This document shows positions 42,688 to 51,133 of a stretch of DNA of 56,878 nt, piece after piece. The position numbers and the translations under genes are program-made. Source of the stretch: Tepidanaerobacter sp. DTU063 (GTDB lineage: Bacteria; Bacillota; Thermosediminibacteria; Thermosediminibacterales; Tepidanaerobacteraceae); the NCBI GenBank assembly GCA_001512695.1, contig LFSJ01000067.1, forward strand, positions 44,640 through 101,517. Reading direction: 5' to 3'. The notes under the pieces are model-generated. The model searched no databases, was not told where the DNA came from, and worked only from the letters and a program-made list of their open reading frames with translations. Position 1 is the stretch's first letter; every line of letters begins with the position of its first letter.

Positions 42688-44124
42688 TTAGTTTTGGTGT
42701 GCTCTGCTTTCTTTAAGGCAGGATATATATACTTCACCGCATTTATCTCCTTTGGCAATTTCGACTTCTTCATGCAGCGATTTTAGCTCATTTAATACGC
42801 GAAGCCCTAGCAGCAATGCAATTAAAAATGAGCAAAGATCCGATATGGGCTGGCTGATTTGAACACCAAGGAGGCCCAGCTTGCGAGGCAAAATCAAGAT
42901 TGCCGGTAAGAAAAACAGGCCCTGCCGTGACATTGCAACAATTGAAGCCTCAAATGATCTGCCTATTGTTTGAAGCAGCATATTAGTCATTACAACCCAT
43001 GAAGAAAGCGGGAACGCAATGCAATAATACCTAAAAGCGCGAGTTCCGATTGCTATAACCTCCAAATCTTCTTTTCGAAAGGCTGCCACTATATTAGATG
43101 AGAACACAAAACCGATTGCAGCCATGAACACCAAGAATGTCACCGAAACTTTAACGCTGAACCAGAAGGCACGCAGCACCCTATCATATCGTTTTGCCCC
43201 ATAGTTAAACCCGCACACCGGCTGAAAGCCTTGGCCAAACCCAATCATTACCAATATCACAAATTGAAATACTCGTGTTACTATTGCCATCGCGGCAACA
43301 GCAGCATCACCGTAGACACCGGCACTGCGGTTCATGAAAATCATGGCAATACTCCCCAGTGTCTGGCGATAAAAAGACGGCATACCACCTTTCAGGATTT
43401 GTTTATAAACTTCCCATTTCGGGGTAAAGTTTCTAGAACTGATCTTTATATTTCCACCTCTTGACGAATTGTAATATAGAATGCTAAAACTGATAAATTG
43501 GCTAATAATTGTGGCTATAGCTGCACCGGCGGTACCCATATTGAGACCAAAGATGAATATAGGGTCTAATATAATGTTAATAATACCTCCCGTTGTTATT
43601 CCCTTCATCGCAAAGTATGCACTGCCTTGGAAGCGTAAGATATTGTTTAATACAAAAGATGCGGTCATGAAAGGTGCACCAAGCAGGATGAACTTTATAT
43701 AAGCTTTTGCATAAGGAGCGATGGTTGGAGTAGCTCCGAGAGCGTACACAAGTGTGTCCAAGAAAATAAGGCCAATTACCGTTATTACTACGCCCAAAAT
43801 AAGAGCAGTAAAAAAACCGGTAGCTGCAACTTGTGCAGCGTGCTCTCGCTTCTTTTGACCAAGGAGTCTTGAAATATAATTTCCCGAACCCATGCCGATG
43901 GTAAAGCCGACTGCCTGAATAATCGACATTAGGGAAAAAGCAACACCTACAGCACCTGAGGCACTGGTGCTTATTTTACTCACAAAAAAGGTGTCGGCCA
44001 TATTGTATATTGAAGTAATCAGCATGCTTGTAATAGTAGGAATGGCTAGTGTAACAATCAGTTTCTCAACTGGAGTCTGTGTCATCATTTGAAATTTTTC
44101 GTCGGGAGTCATGTTGTTTTTCAT
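42688..44124 (-). CDS. MATE-family efflux transporter
   Basis: This is a polytopic membrane protein of about 478 residues with roughly twelve hydrophobic segments, predicted to export cationic drugs or metabolites with Na or H gradients. The N-terminal half has TPVEKLIVTLAIPTITSMLI, YNMADTFFVSKI and GSGNYISRLLGQKKREHAA. In the second half FGQGFQPVCGFNYGAKRYDR is the repeated counterpart. The start at ATG 44124 is chosen over an upstream GTG. The substrate is unknown. Confidence 0.92.
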   Translation of the reverse strand: MKNNMTPDEKFQMMTQTPVEKLIVTLAIPTITSMLITSIYNMADTFFVSKISTSASGAVGVAFSLMSIIQAVGFTIGMGSGNYISRLLGQKKREHAAQVAATGFFTALILGVVITVIGLIFLDTLVYALGATPTIAPYAKAYIKFILLGAPFMTASFVLNNILRFQGSAYFAMKGITTGGIINIILDPIFIFGLNMGTAGAAIATIISQFISFSILYYNSSRGGNIKISSRNFTPKWEVYKQILKGGMPSFYRQTLGSIAMIFMNRSAGVYGDAAVAAMAIVTRVFQFVILVMIGFGQGFQPVCGFNYGAKRYDRVLRAFWFSVKVSVTFLVFMAAIGFVFSSNIVAAFRKEDLEVIAIGTRAFRYYCIAFPLSSWVVMTNMLLQTIGRSFEASIVAMSRQGLFFLPAILILPRKLGLLGVQISQPISDLCSFLIALLLGLRVLNELKSLHEEVEIAKGDKCGEVYISCLKESRAHQN

Positions 44125-44205
44125 GGATAACACTCTCTCTATAAATCAAGTTATACTTGCTAGATTTGCAGATACTAACATTATAACATGAATTAAGAAT
44201 GATTC

Positions 44206-45294
44206 TCATATATCTTTTTTAAGCAGCTCGATAATATCCTTGGCCGTTGGAGGACAACCCGGTACATTTTGTTCAAAATATCTTGTGCAGGCTCCTACCC
44301 CGATACCTTTGCCCTCTACTCGCTTAAATCCCTGGCCAATACAAATCTTTCCTTTAAGTTTCCTTAAAAGACCCTGTTCATCGAGTCTTGCCAAGGCATG
44401 AATTAAGCTGCCATAGCAGGCAGAGCACGCATCCCTTTCCTCCACATACTTTGACAATCTTTCGACTGCACGGGAGCGTGGTATTTTCCTGGTATTAAAA
44501 TCCTCATTTAGCTCGTATATTTGGTTGCTTGAAGCAAGGCAATTGCCCACACCTATTTCTTTAGCTATTTTTATATGCGTTATCTCCTCTGCATCATAGC
44601 CCATCAAATCTGCTACATATGAATCAATCAACACAGGGTCAAAACCAACTATGATCCTGTCCATCTGGACGGGGTTTCCCCCTTCTTCAAAGTCTAAATC
44701 GCCCATTAGGCCGTCAACGATTATTAAGTGGCTTTTGACCGCCTTATTGAGATATGCAATGGGTTTATGTAATCCCATGCTGTGAAATCTTCTCTTTTCA
44801 CTATTGGGAATGCAGCCTTTTAAATTTTTTAATGCACATGTTATCTTGGTCTGACAATGGCCTTTTAAAACCGGCATGTTTATTAAATAATCTACTTTAA
44901 GCACCTGCTCACATACATTTATCTCCATTCCATCAACATAGCACGTCGTATAAGAGTCCTTTTGCAAATCAATGAGAGGAACATTATATTTTCTTGCAAT
45001 TTGAGTGTATCCACACACTTCAAAGGCCCTTGAGGTTCTATCGCCCACCCAGGAACCCTCCATGATTATTATATTGTCAAAGCCCTTTGATTTTAAGTAT
45101 TGAACGGTTCCCTCTACAAGTTCCGGCGATGTTGTGGCTCCGGATGTGGAGGGTTTGGCAACTACCAGGTTGGGCTTTATGGCTATGAGAGCATTTTTGT
45201 CTATATAGTCTTCTATATTTATTTTTGAAAGAACATCAAAAATCATCTTTTTAGCTTCATTGCCGTATATTATATTGATCTTGTCCCTATCCAT
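44206..45294 (-). CDS. DUF362 domain protein (possible iron-sulfur protein)
   Basis: The 362-residue protein has the DUF362 core: NALIAIKPNLVVAKPSTSGA, NIIIMEGSWVG, LINMPVLKGHCQTKITCALK, NLKGCIP and DRIIVGFDPVLIDSYVADLM. The C-terminal part holds several Cys (RDACSACYGSLIHAL, ICIGQGF, GVGACTRYFEQNVPGCPP), which may bind an Fe-S cluster but not in the classic ferredoxin pattern. The function of the family is unknown. It is a single gene between two converging or unlinked units. Confidence 0.8.
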   Translation of the reverse strand: MDRDKINIIYGNEAKKMIFDVLSKINIEDYIDKNALIAIKPNLVVAKPSTSGATTSPELVEGTVQYLKSKGFDNIIIMEGSWVGDRTSRAFEVCGYTQIARKYNVPLIDLQKDSYTTCYVDGMEINVCEQVLKVDYLINMPVLKGHCQTKITCALKNLKGCIPNSEKRRFHSMGLHKPIAYLNKAVKSHLIIVDGLMGDLDFEEGGNPVQMDRIIVGFDPVLIDSYVADLMGYDAEEITHIKIAKEIGVGNCLASSNQIYELNEDFNTRKIPRSRAVERLSKYVEERDACSACYGSLIHALARLDEQGLLRKLKGKICIGQGFKRVEGKGIGVGACTRYFEQNVPGCPPTAKDIIELLKKDI

Positions 45295-45432
45295 TTCTTT
45301 CCCGCCTTAAACTTTTATGAAATGTTCAAACATATATAATTATAGCACTAGATAAAAGTAAAATAAAGTAAAAAGAAGCCCCCCGATAGCGCCATCAAAA
45401 GTGCTTTCGTGTCCCGAAGAACCTGCTTTTCC

Positions 45433-45474
45433 TCAAAAAAAAGCAAGACCTTCAAACTATGAAAGTCTTGCTTT
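45433..45474 (-). terminator. Intrinsic terminator of the NCS2 permease gene
   Basis: AAGCAAGACC and its partner GTCTTGCTT form a stem of about 9-10 bp. On the minus strand it is followed by eight Ts, about 40 bp past the permease stop codon. Confidence 0.8.
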
Positions 45475-45510
45475 ACATATTATGCCCTCAGTTTCAACAT
45501 ACGAATGTTG

Positions 45511-46845
45511 CTACCTGATAAATGCGAAGTAAAGTATGAACAAGATTGTCAGAATGTACATGAGCCAGTGAATTTCTTTGCCTTTTCCTGTAAGGAACTT
45601 AATGGCTGTGTAAGCCACGAAGCCCAGAGCTAAACCATAGGAAATACTGTAGGTCATCGGCATGGCAATTGCTGTGATAAAGGCCGGAAAAGCTTCAGAT
45701 ATGTCACTAAAATCGATTTCATTTAAGCTGCTTGCCATAAATACCCCTACCATTATTAGCGCCGGGGCCACAGCTTCACCGGGAACCGCCAGTGCAATTG
45801 GTGACAAAATGACGCTTGCCACGAACATTAAAGATACAACAACAGCTGTGAGACCAGTCCTGCCACCTACGCTGACACCTGCAGCACTTTCAACGTAAGT
45901 TGTGGTGTTGCTGGTTCCAAGAAGTGAACCTACAACTGTTCCAAGGGAATCGGCAAACAGTGCTTTGTTGCCTCTCTTTAAGTTTCCGTGTTCGTCAATC
46001 ATTCCGGTGCGGCTGGCAACACCTACGAATGTACCTATAGTGTCAAAAAGATCTGCGAAGAAGAGTGAAAATATGACCGGAAACATGGAGAATTTCAAGG
46101 CGCCTGCCAAGTCAAGTTTCAGTAATCCCGGTGCAAGGCTAGGAGGCGTTGAAATGATACTTGAGGGAATTTGGGTAATCCCCATAGGGATTCCTACAAT
46201 CGATGTTATAACTATACTAATTAAAATTCCGCCTTTTATTCCTTTGGCTACGAGAACCGCCATAATGATGAGTCCGATGGTTGCAAGTAAGGTGCCCGGC
46301 TGGGTAAAATCGCCAAGATCTACTAAGGTAGCTTCATTGGCTACCACTATGCCGGAATTAACCAATCCTATAAAAGCGATAAATAATCCAATACCTGCTC
46401 CTACAGCATGTTTCATTGAAATTGGAATTGCTCTTATCAAAAGTTCCCTAAGACCCGTCAAGGTTACTATTACTGCAATGATACCGGATAAAAATACTGC
46501 TCCCAGTGCTGTCTGCCAGGAAAGGCCCATGCTGCCAACCATGACGTATGCGAAAAAGGCATTAAGTCCCATCCCGGGTGCCAATGCAAAGGGATAATTA
46601 GCATAAAGGCCCATAAAAAGTGTTGATATAGCCGCTGCCAGAGCAGTAGCCATAAAGACTGCTCCCCTATCCATTCCTGCATCTGCAAGTATGAGCGGGT
46701 TTACAAAGAGGATGTAAGCCATGGTCACAAACGTGGTAAGGCCTGCTAAGATTTCGGTTTTAACGTTTGTCCCATTTTCGGATAAGGCAAAAAAACCCTC
46801 GAGTCCGCTTTTAGGTGCGTTTGAAATTGTACTCTCCTCCTTCAT
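45511..46845 (-). CDS. NCS2-family guanine/hypoxanthine permease (AzgA/PbuG type)
   Basis: This 444-residue membrane protein imports purine bases. The N-terminal FALSENGTNVKTEILAGLTT and FVTMAYILFVNP are typical of the AzgA/PbuG branch. Further motifs are LAPGMGLNAFFAYVMVGSMG, SLFFADLFDTIGTFVGVASR and GTSNTTTYVESAAGVSVGGR, and about twelve hydrophobic segments are visible. The gene is preceded by a guanine riboswitch with a terminator, so it should be shut off when guanine or hypoxanthine is plentiful. This agrees with the predicted substrate. Confidence 0.93.
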   Translation of the reverse strand: MKEESTISNAPKSGLEGFFALSENGTNVKTEILAGLTTFVTMAYILFVNPLILADAGMDRGAVFMATALAAAISTLFMGLYANYPFALAPGMGLNAFFAYVMVGSMGLSWQTALGAVFLSGIIAVIVTLTGLRELLIRAIPISMKHAVGAGIGLFIAFIGLVNSGIVVANEATLVDLGDFTQPGTLLATIGLIIMAVLVAKGIKGGILISIVITSIVGIPMGITQIPSSIISTPPSLAPGLLKLDLAGALKFSMFPVIFSLFFADLFDTIGTFVGVASRTGMIDEHGNLKRGNKALFADSLGTVVGSLLGTSNTTTYVESAAGVSVGGRTGLTAVVVSLMFVASVILSPIALAVPGEAVAPALIMVGVFMASSLNEIDFSDISEAFPAFITAIAMPMTYSISYGLALGFVAYTAIKFLTGKGKEIHWLMYILTILFILYFAFIR

Positions 46846-46904
46846 GATGAAACCTCCTCTTTTTATTTTACCTTAAAATATATTATGTAATCCCCTAAAG
46901 GGGA

Positions 46905-46934
46905 AGAAATAATAAAATCCCCGCAAAAACGGGG
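46905..46934 (-). terminator. Riboswitch-controlled terminator before the NCS2 gene
   Basis: On the minus strand CCCC-GTTTTTGC-GGGG is followed by ATTTTATTATTTC. Upstream, GGGGAACTCATGCATTCCCC can pair as an alternative fold, and its 5' part is shared with aptamer stem P1 (TACAGG-GG). A second small hairpin (CCCCTAAAGGGG, 46892-46903) follows. Confidence 0.65.
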
Positions 46935-46948
46935 AATGCATGAGTTCC

Positions 46949-47017
46949 CCTGTAGCCTGTGGTGTTTTACGGACACCTGGTAGAAACTTTCGAGCCATAT
47001 TCCCGAAATTATACAGG
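46949..47017 (-). ncRNA. Guanine-type purine riboswitch aptamer
   Basis: On the minus strand the 69-nt aptamer runs from CCTGTA (P1) through TAATTT, P2 with GGGAATATGGCTC, the conserved junction AGTTTCTACC, P3 with loop CCGTAAA, and back to CTACAGG. The 3' strand of P1 is preceded by C, the base that selects guanine over adenine. The P3 side is longer than usual (GGTGT/ACACC, then an internal loop and CC/GG). A terminator follows, so it is an OFF switch for the purine permease. Confidence 0.9.
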
Positions 47018-47047
47018 GTTTTAAGAGTATCTGCTTGACTATAAAAT

Positions 47048-47076
47048 ATTTTAACCGAGAAAGCGCGCATTGTCAA
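47048..47076 (-). promoter_or_regulatory. Sigma-A promoter of the riboswitch-NCS2 transcript
   Basis: TTGACA (47071-47076) and TAAAAT (47048-47053) on the minus strand are exactly 17 bp apart, ~30 bp before the aptamer. Confidence 0.75.
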
Positions 47077-47245
47077 CACAAAAAGCGAACTATATGCTCA
47101 AATTTATAATTAAAGTTCGTTAATTGCAGGGGCGTGAATGCTTTAACTGCTTATGTATATTATTTTAGACAGATTTGGACTCGTAGATCAGTCTCCGATT
47201 ATATTTTTATACACTTTTTATTTTCTAGCAGGACTTTTCGTTTTT

Positions 47246-47273
47246 TTGTCAAATTATATACACATAATATAAT
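47246..47273 (+). promoter_or_regulatory. Probable sigma-A promoter of the FMN-binding lipoprotein gene
   Basis: TTGTCA (47246-47251) and TATAAT (47268-47273) are 16 bp apart, ~30 bp before the start codon. Confidence 0.55.
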
Positions 47274-47303
47274 TAACACTTTCACATACGGAGGGGATAA
47301 TAA

Positions 47304-48104
47304 ATGAGAAAGTTTTTCACTGTTATATTAGCGGTGCTTCTGATTACAGCCCTTGTTACAGGGTGCGGTCAGAAAAAGCCTCAGGAACAAGCTCCGCAAG
47401 AACAAGCAGGTCCTGAAAGCGAAGCTGTATCTTACGAAGATGGTGTTTATTATGCTGAAGCTGCAGACTTTGACGACCACGGATGGAAGGCTATGGTTAC
47501 AGTAATAGTGGAAGGCGGCAAAATTAGCAATGTCTTTTTTGATGAGATCAATAAAGAAGACATGCTGAAGAGCTTTGATCCAGAATACGCAGCCAATATG
47601 AAGGATAAATCCGGCGCAACACCGCTGGATGCATACAATAATTTACAGCAATCGCTGGTCTCAAAACAAAATCCCGACAACGTGGATGCGGTAACCGGTG
47701 CCACCCATAGCTCTGACACCTTCAAAGACCTTGCTAAAAAAGCCCTTGAGGCTTCGCCGGTAGAAGCCTCAGGAGCTTATAAAAACGGCTTATACAAGGC
47801 AGCCGATAAAGATTTTGACGACCACGGCTGGAAAGGAATGGCGGCAGTCTTGATTAGGGATGGTAAAATAGCCATTGCCGCTTATGACGAAATAAATAAA
47901 GACGGTGTTTACAAGAGCACCGATGCAGACTATGCCAATAACATGAAAGCACAATCCGGCGTAACTCCTGCAGAAGCCATTGATACCTTGACAAAATCAG
48001 TAATTGATAAACAGGCCGCCGACGTTGATTCAGTCACCGGAGCCACCGGAACTGCCGAAAGATTTAAGGCACTGATGCAGGAGGCTCTTTCCCTTGCGAA
48101 ATAA
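47304..48104 (+). CDS. Lipoprotein with two tandem FMN-binding domains
   Basis: This exported electron-transfer-type lipoprotein has 266 residues. A signal peptide (RKFFTVILAVLLITALVTGC) ends in a lipobox with Cys at ~21. A short Gln/Pro/Glu linker follows. Two homologous FMN-binding domains come next, each with DFDDHGWK near the start and a flavinylation-type motif near the end: DAVTGATHSS in the first, DSVTGATGTA in the second. The Thr in each can be covalently linked to FMN by ApbE in this family. The layout resembles PplA, the flavoprotein of Gram-positive extracellular electron transfer. No apbE or NADH dehydrogenase gene is in the window. Confidence 0.87.
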   Translation: MRKFFTVILAVLLITALVTGCGQKKPQEQAPQEQAGPESEAVSYEDGVYYAEAADFDDHGWKAMVTVIVEGGKISNVFFDEINKEDMLKSFDPEYAANMKDKSGATPLDAYNNLQQSLVSKQNPDNVDAVTGATHSSDTFKDLAKKALEASPVEASGAYKNGLYKAADKDFDDHGWKGMAAVLIRDGKIAIAAYDEINKDGVYKSTDADYANNMKAQSGVTPAEAIDTLTKSVIDKQAADVDSVTGATGTAERFKALMQEALSLAK

Positions 48105-48126
48105 ATACTGCTTATTTTAACTTTGA

Positions 48127-48155
48127 AACTTCGGGCTTTTGCCCGAAGTTTTTTC
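48127..48155 (+). terminator. Intrinsic terminator of the FMN-binding lipoprotein gene
   Basis: AACTTCGGGC and GCCCGAAGTT form a 10-bp stem with loop TTTT, followed by TTTTC, ~20 bp after the stop codon. Confidence 0.85.
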
Positions 48156-48203
48156 TATGTTATAATCAAGAAAATGCTTGCCCTTTTTTCGGGAGGTAGG
48201 ACC

Positions 48204-49223
48204 ATGAGAATATATTTGACCCAAACTTCCAACATAAATAGCACCATCACATCTCAAGAAGTAACAAGCGCTTACGTAACACAGAAGCTGGACAACGGTT
48301 ATATGGTAAATATAGGCGGCTCTGAAGTCTTTGCCTACTCTTCGCTAGACTTTAAGGCGGGCGACTTTCTAAAATTAAAAAGAGTAGAATCATCAACATC
48401 CCAAATTATTTTTAAAGTGGTTGACCACGAGTCAGAAGCGCAGGTTTTACCAAAAGCCTTGACGAGCTTTGATATATCCCATACCCGAGAAACTCAAGTC
48501 GCATTCAATCTTTTGTCAGAGCTTAATTTACCCATAACAGAAGAACGTGTTGCATTTATTGCCGAGCTCCTATATCACTTGACAAATGAGGAAAAAGCCG
48601 AGCCTTCTATGCCTTTGTCAAAGGAGCAACCCTTCGAAGCCTTAGTTTCTACTTTTCATAAAGCTATTGCCGACTATATTGATAATGGCTTTATTCTATC
48701 GGATAACCAGCTCCTTGAGCTTCTCGAAAATTTTGCTGCTGTTGACAAAAATAAGGTATTTACTTTCAGCAAAGCTCTGCCCCATAAGAGGACAAAAGAA
48801 GCAGTCCTGAAAGAGCAGCTGGCTCTAAAAGCGATTAACCTCCTGCACAGCAAAGATTCTGCAAGCAACATTTACTTTTTTGCATTGCCCTTACCTATTT
48901 ACCAAAACGTTTACTTAAAGGTATCCAAGCACTCCTCAAAAGACGATAAAGAAACTTCCAGTTTAAGTTTTATCATTAATACAAAAAATCTGGGAGCAAT
49001 ACTTGTGGAACTCATGTACGCAGACGGAAAAATAACCGCATCATCTACCTTTGAAGATAAAAAGGCAATGAATGCGGTTAAGCAGTTTTTAAATGAGAAT
49101 AGGGATATCCCGAATGTCATCAAAGCCATGAAGCTAAAGGTGGGGAGGATCACCATAAGAGACTTCTTTTTTGGGGATATAAAAAAGCAGCCGATAACTA
49201 CGGGTATAAATATAAAGGTTTAA
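48204..49223 (+). CDS. Hypothetical protein, FliK/YlqG-like position
   Basis: This 339-residue cytoplasmic protein starts at ATG 48204 after GGGAGGT. I see no catalytic motif. The C-terminal ~110 residues (LSFIINTKNLGAILVELMYA, then KITASSTFEDKKAMNAVKQF) have the look of a FliK/hook-length-control C-terminal domain. The gene directly after it encodes a FlhB C-terminal homologue, the order seen for ylqG-ylqH in Bacillus. It is probably a YlqG-type relative of FliK. No flagellar genes are nearby. Confidence 0.55.
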   Translation: MRIYLTQTSNINSTITSQEVTSAYVTQKLDNGYMVNIGGSEVFAYSSLDFKAGDFLKLKRVESSTSQIIFKVVDHESEAQVLPKALTSFDISHTRETQVAFNLLSELNLPITEERVAFIAELLYHLTNEEKAEPSMPLSKEQPFEALVSTFHKAIADYIDNGFILSDNQLLELLENFAAVDKNKVFTFSKALPHKRTKEAVLKEQLALKAINLLHSKDSASNIYFFALPLPIYQNVYLKVSKHSSKDDKETSSLSFIINTKNLGAILVELMYADGKITASSTFEDKKAMNAVKQFLNENRDIPNVIKAMKLKVGRITIRDFFFGDIKKQPITTGINIKV

Positions 49224-49242
49224 TCATAAGGTCGGTGATAAC

Positions 49243-49551
49243 ATGAATGAAAAATCAAGCTCAAAAAGTAAAAAGGCTGTTGCCTTGAGATACGACAGCG
49301 CCAAAGACACGGCTCCAAAAATCGTTGCTTCCGGAAAAGGCCTACTGGCAGAAAAAATCCTTGAGCTTGCCCGGAAGGAAAACATACCCGTATATAAGGA
49401 TCCCCATCTGGTAGAAGCCTTGATTCAGCTTGACATCAACGTGGAAATACCCTCTGAACTATACAGGGCCGTAGCCGAGATCCTGGCCTTTATTTACACT
49501 GTTGATGCCGCAAACAATCCTGGTGGAAAATTCTACGATGAGAATAGTTAG
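49243..49551 (+). CDS. FlhB C-terminal-like export switch protein (YlqH-like)
   Basis: This 102-residue stand-alone protein resembles the cytoplasmic domain of FlhB/YscU type III export switches: AVALRYDSAKDTAPKIVASG, GLLAEKILELARKENIPVYK, DPHLVEALIQLDINVEIPSE and YRAVAEILAFIY. The NPTH autocleavage motif of full FlhB is absent, as usual in these paralogues. With the FliK-like gene 19 bp upstream it probably forms one transcript. The function outside flagella is unclear. Confidence 0.85.
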   Translation: MNEKSSSKSKKAVALRYDSAKDTAPKIVASGKGLLAEKILELARKENIPVYKDPHLVEALIQLDINVEIPSELYRAVAEILAFIYTVDAANNPGGKFYDENS

Positions 49552-49598
49552 TAAGTAAATACTTTTAATCCTGATTTTTTTAAACTGTGCATTTCTCA

Positions 49599-50414
49599 TT
49601 AAATCTCCTCTTTAGGTTTAAAAATACCAAAATATTTACTAATTTTTATTCCTCCTATTCTATTTGGTATAATTTTCCCATTTTCTAGACAGAAAAAAGT
49701 CAATCCGGGTCGCTGCACAAAGTAAACATGATTATCACTGACATATTCTGCAGAAAAAGAAACACTATCTGCTGTAAAATACGGTTTACCAGCAAATTCT
49801 CCACTGTAAAAATGATGTGTATGGCCATTGAAAACCGCTATAATATTACTATCTCTTACTAGCTGAATGAACTTTTCAGGGTACTGTGCCCTGGGCATTG
49901 AAAATTGGCTGTCCAACAGATGATGATGTGTAAGCAGAATTGTAGGTTCATTTTTTGAATCTTGTATTGCCTCTTCTAGCCAATCACAGTCAGCTTCTGT
50001 TATCATGCCATCTGGATGTTTTTCTGAGGAGCTGTCAAGGGAAATTATATTTATTCCTGCCTCATTGACAAGTACATGGTATGAACTCTCATTTATACCT
50101 ACACTTCCAAGCCAGCCTTTATTAAACTCTTTGATATTATCATGATTTCCTAAGGTTACTATTATAGGTATATTGCCGAATATCTCCCTAAGATGCATTT
50201 TCAAATGTTTATAATCCTCGTCATTACCATTTTCTGTAAGATCCCCGCTTATGAGCACAAAGTCGATATCAGTGACATTGACTTCCTTAACAAGACTTCT
50301 GATCTGTTCTACAGGCGGTGTTAACTCTTTGAATATCTCTGCATAAAAGCTATTACATTTAGTATAATCAATTAGGTAATGGATATCAGACAAGTGTAAA
50401 AAACAGCGCTTCAT
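49599..50414 (-). CDS. CpdA-like metallophosphoesterase
   Basis: This calcineurin-like phosphoesterase has 271 residues. Metal-binding motifs in order are FLHLSDIHYL (DxH), VLISGDLTENGND (GDxxxxG), VTLGNHDN (GNHD), ILLTHHHL and VFNGHTHHF (GHxH). The spacing matches class III cyclic-nucleotide phosphodiesterases (CpdA/Rv0805). It overlaps the PHP gene by four bases (ATGA) and is the last gene of the nucleoside-importer operon. A nucleotide or cyclic nucleotide substrate is plausible, but the sequence alone does not prove it. Confidence 0.85.
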   Translation of the reverse strand: MKRCFLHLSDIHYLIDYTKCNSFYAEIFKELTPPVEQIRSLVKEVNVTDIDFVLISGDLTENGNDEDYKHLKMHLREIFGNIPIIVTLGNHDNIKEFNKGWLGSVGINESSYHVLVNEAGINIISLDSSSEKHPDGMITEADCDWLEEAIQDSKNEPTILLTHHHLLDSQFSMPRAQYPEKFIQLVRDSNIIAVFNGHTHHFYSGEFAGKPYFTADSVSFSAEYVSDNHVYFVQRPGLTFFCLENGKIIPNRIGGIKISKYFGIFKPKEEI

Positions 50415-51133
50415 ACCTTCACCTCTCGCCCAATGAGTTTTAAAAATTTCTCCACGGAGGTATTTGCTACAAGCTCTTTGGGAAAACTTATTTCCTCAAG
50501 AATTTTAATGGCACAATCAAAGTTACCAACAGCATTTGCAAAATGTGCATCAGAGCCGACAGCAATCGGAACACCGTATTTTTCACAAAGCTGTAGCATT
50601 TCCATGAGATTTTCTCGCACATTTAGGCGGTAGTATGCTGTCTTGAGGGATGAGTTGTTTACTTCCAACATCGTGCCCGTCTCTCTTGCATGCTTTACTA
50701 ACTCGACATAATCTACGGGAATATTGCCATCTTCAGGATGACCTATAATCTTAACATAGGGGTTGTCCATCGCTCCTAACATGGCTCTGGTATTTTGGTT
50801 TTTCGAACCTGCTTTTAAAAGAACTGTATGGAAGCTCGCTATGCAAAAGTCCAAGTTTTCAAGTATCTGTTCATCTAAGTCTACTCTACCTTCATAGTCG
50901 CAAATATTAAGTTCAGCTCCGTAGAGCATTTTTACACCGTATAGCTCCCTATCCAAGACATGTAAATTTTTAAAATATAAAACATGGGGTGCATCTTCTA
51001 ATGCAGGTGCATGATCCGTTATCCCAAGGACCTTAATACCTCGCTTTGCAGCAGCTTGCGCATTTTCTAGTATCGTTGAATACGCATGTGCGCTTGCTAT
51101 CGTGTGTGTATGGGGATCAACTAGAAGCCGCAT
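50411..51133 (-). CDS. PHP-domain phosphoesterase (YcdX-like)
   Basis: The 240-residue protein has the PHP metal-site motifs: LVDPHTHTIASAHAYSTI with HTH, GITDHAP, DFCIASFHTVLL, IIGHPEDGNIPVD and VAVGSDAHFANAVGNF, as IAVGSDAHFANAV. The order fits YcdX-type trinuclear-metal phosphatases. The start at ATG 51133 lies within the end of the permease gene (17-bp overlap). It sits between importer genes and the CpdA-like gene, so it may remove phosphate from imported or salvaged nucleotides (inference). Confidence 0.85.
   Translation of the reverse strand: MRLLVDPHTHTIASAHAYSTILENAQAAAKRGIKVLGITDHAPALEDAPHVLYFKNLHVLDRELYGVKMLYGAELNICDYEGRVDLDEQILENLDFCIASFHTVLLKAGSKNQNTRAMLGAMDNPYVKIIGHPEDGNIPVDYVELVKHARETGTMLEVNNSSLKTAYYRLNVRENLMEMLQLCEKYGVPIAVGSDAHFANAVGNFDCAIKILEEISFPKELVANTSVEKFLKLIGREVKV

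Noticed and set aside
46873-47079. 68-codon minus-strand open frame upstream of the purine permease
   Set aside because: It coincides with the guanine riboswitch, its terminator and promoter, so it is not a gene.
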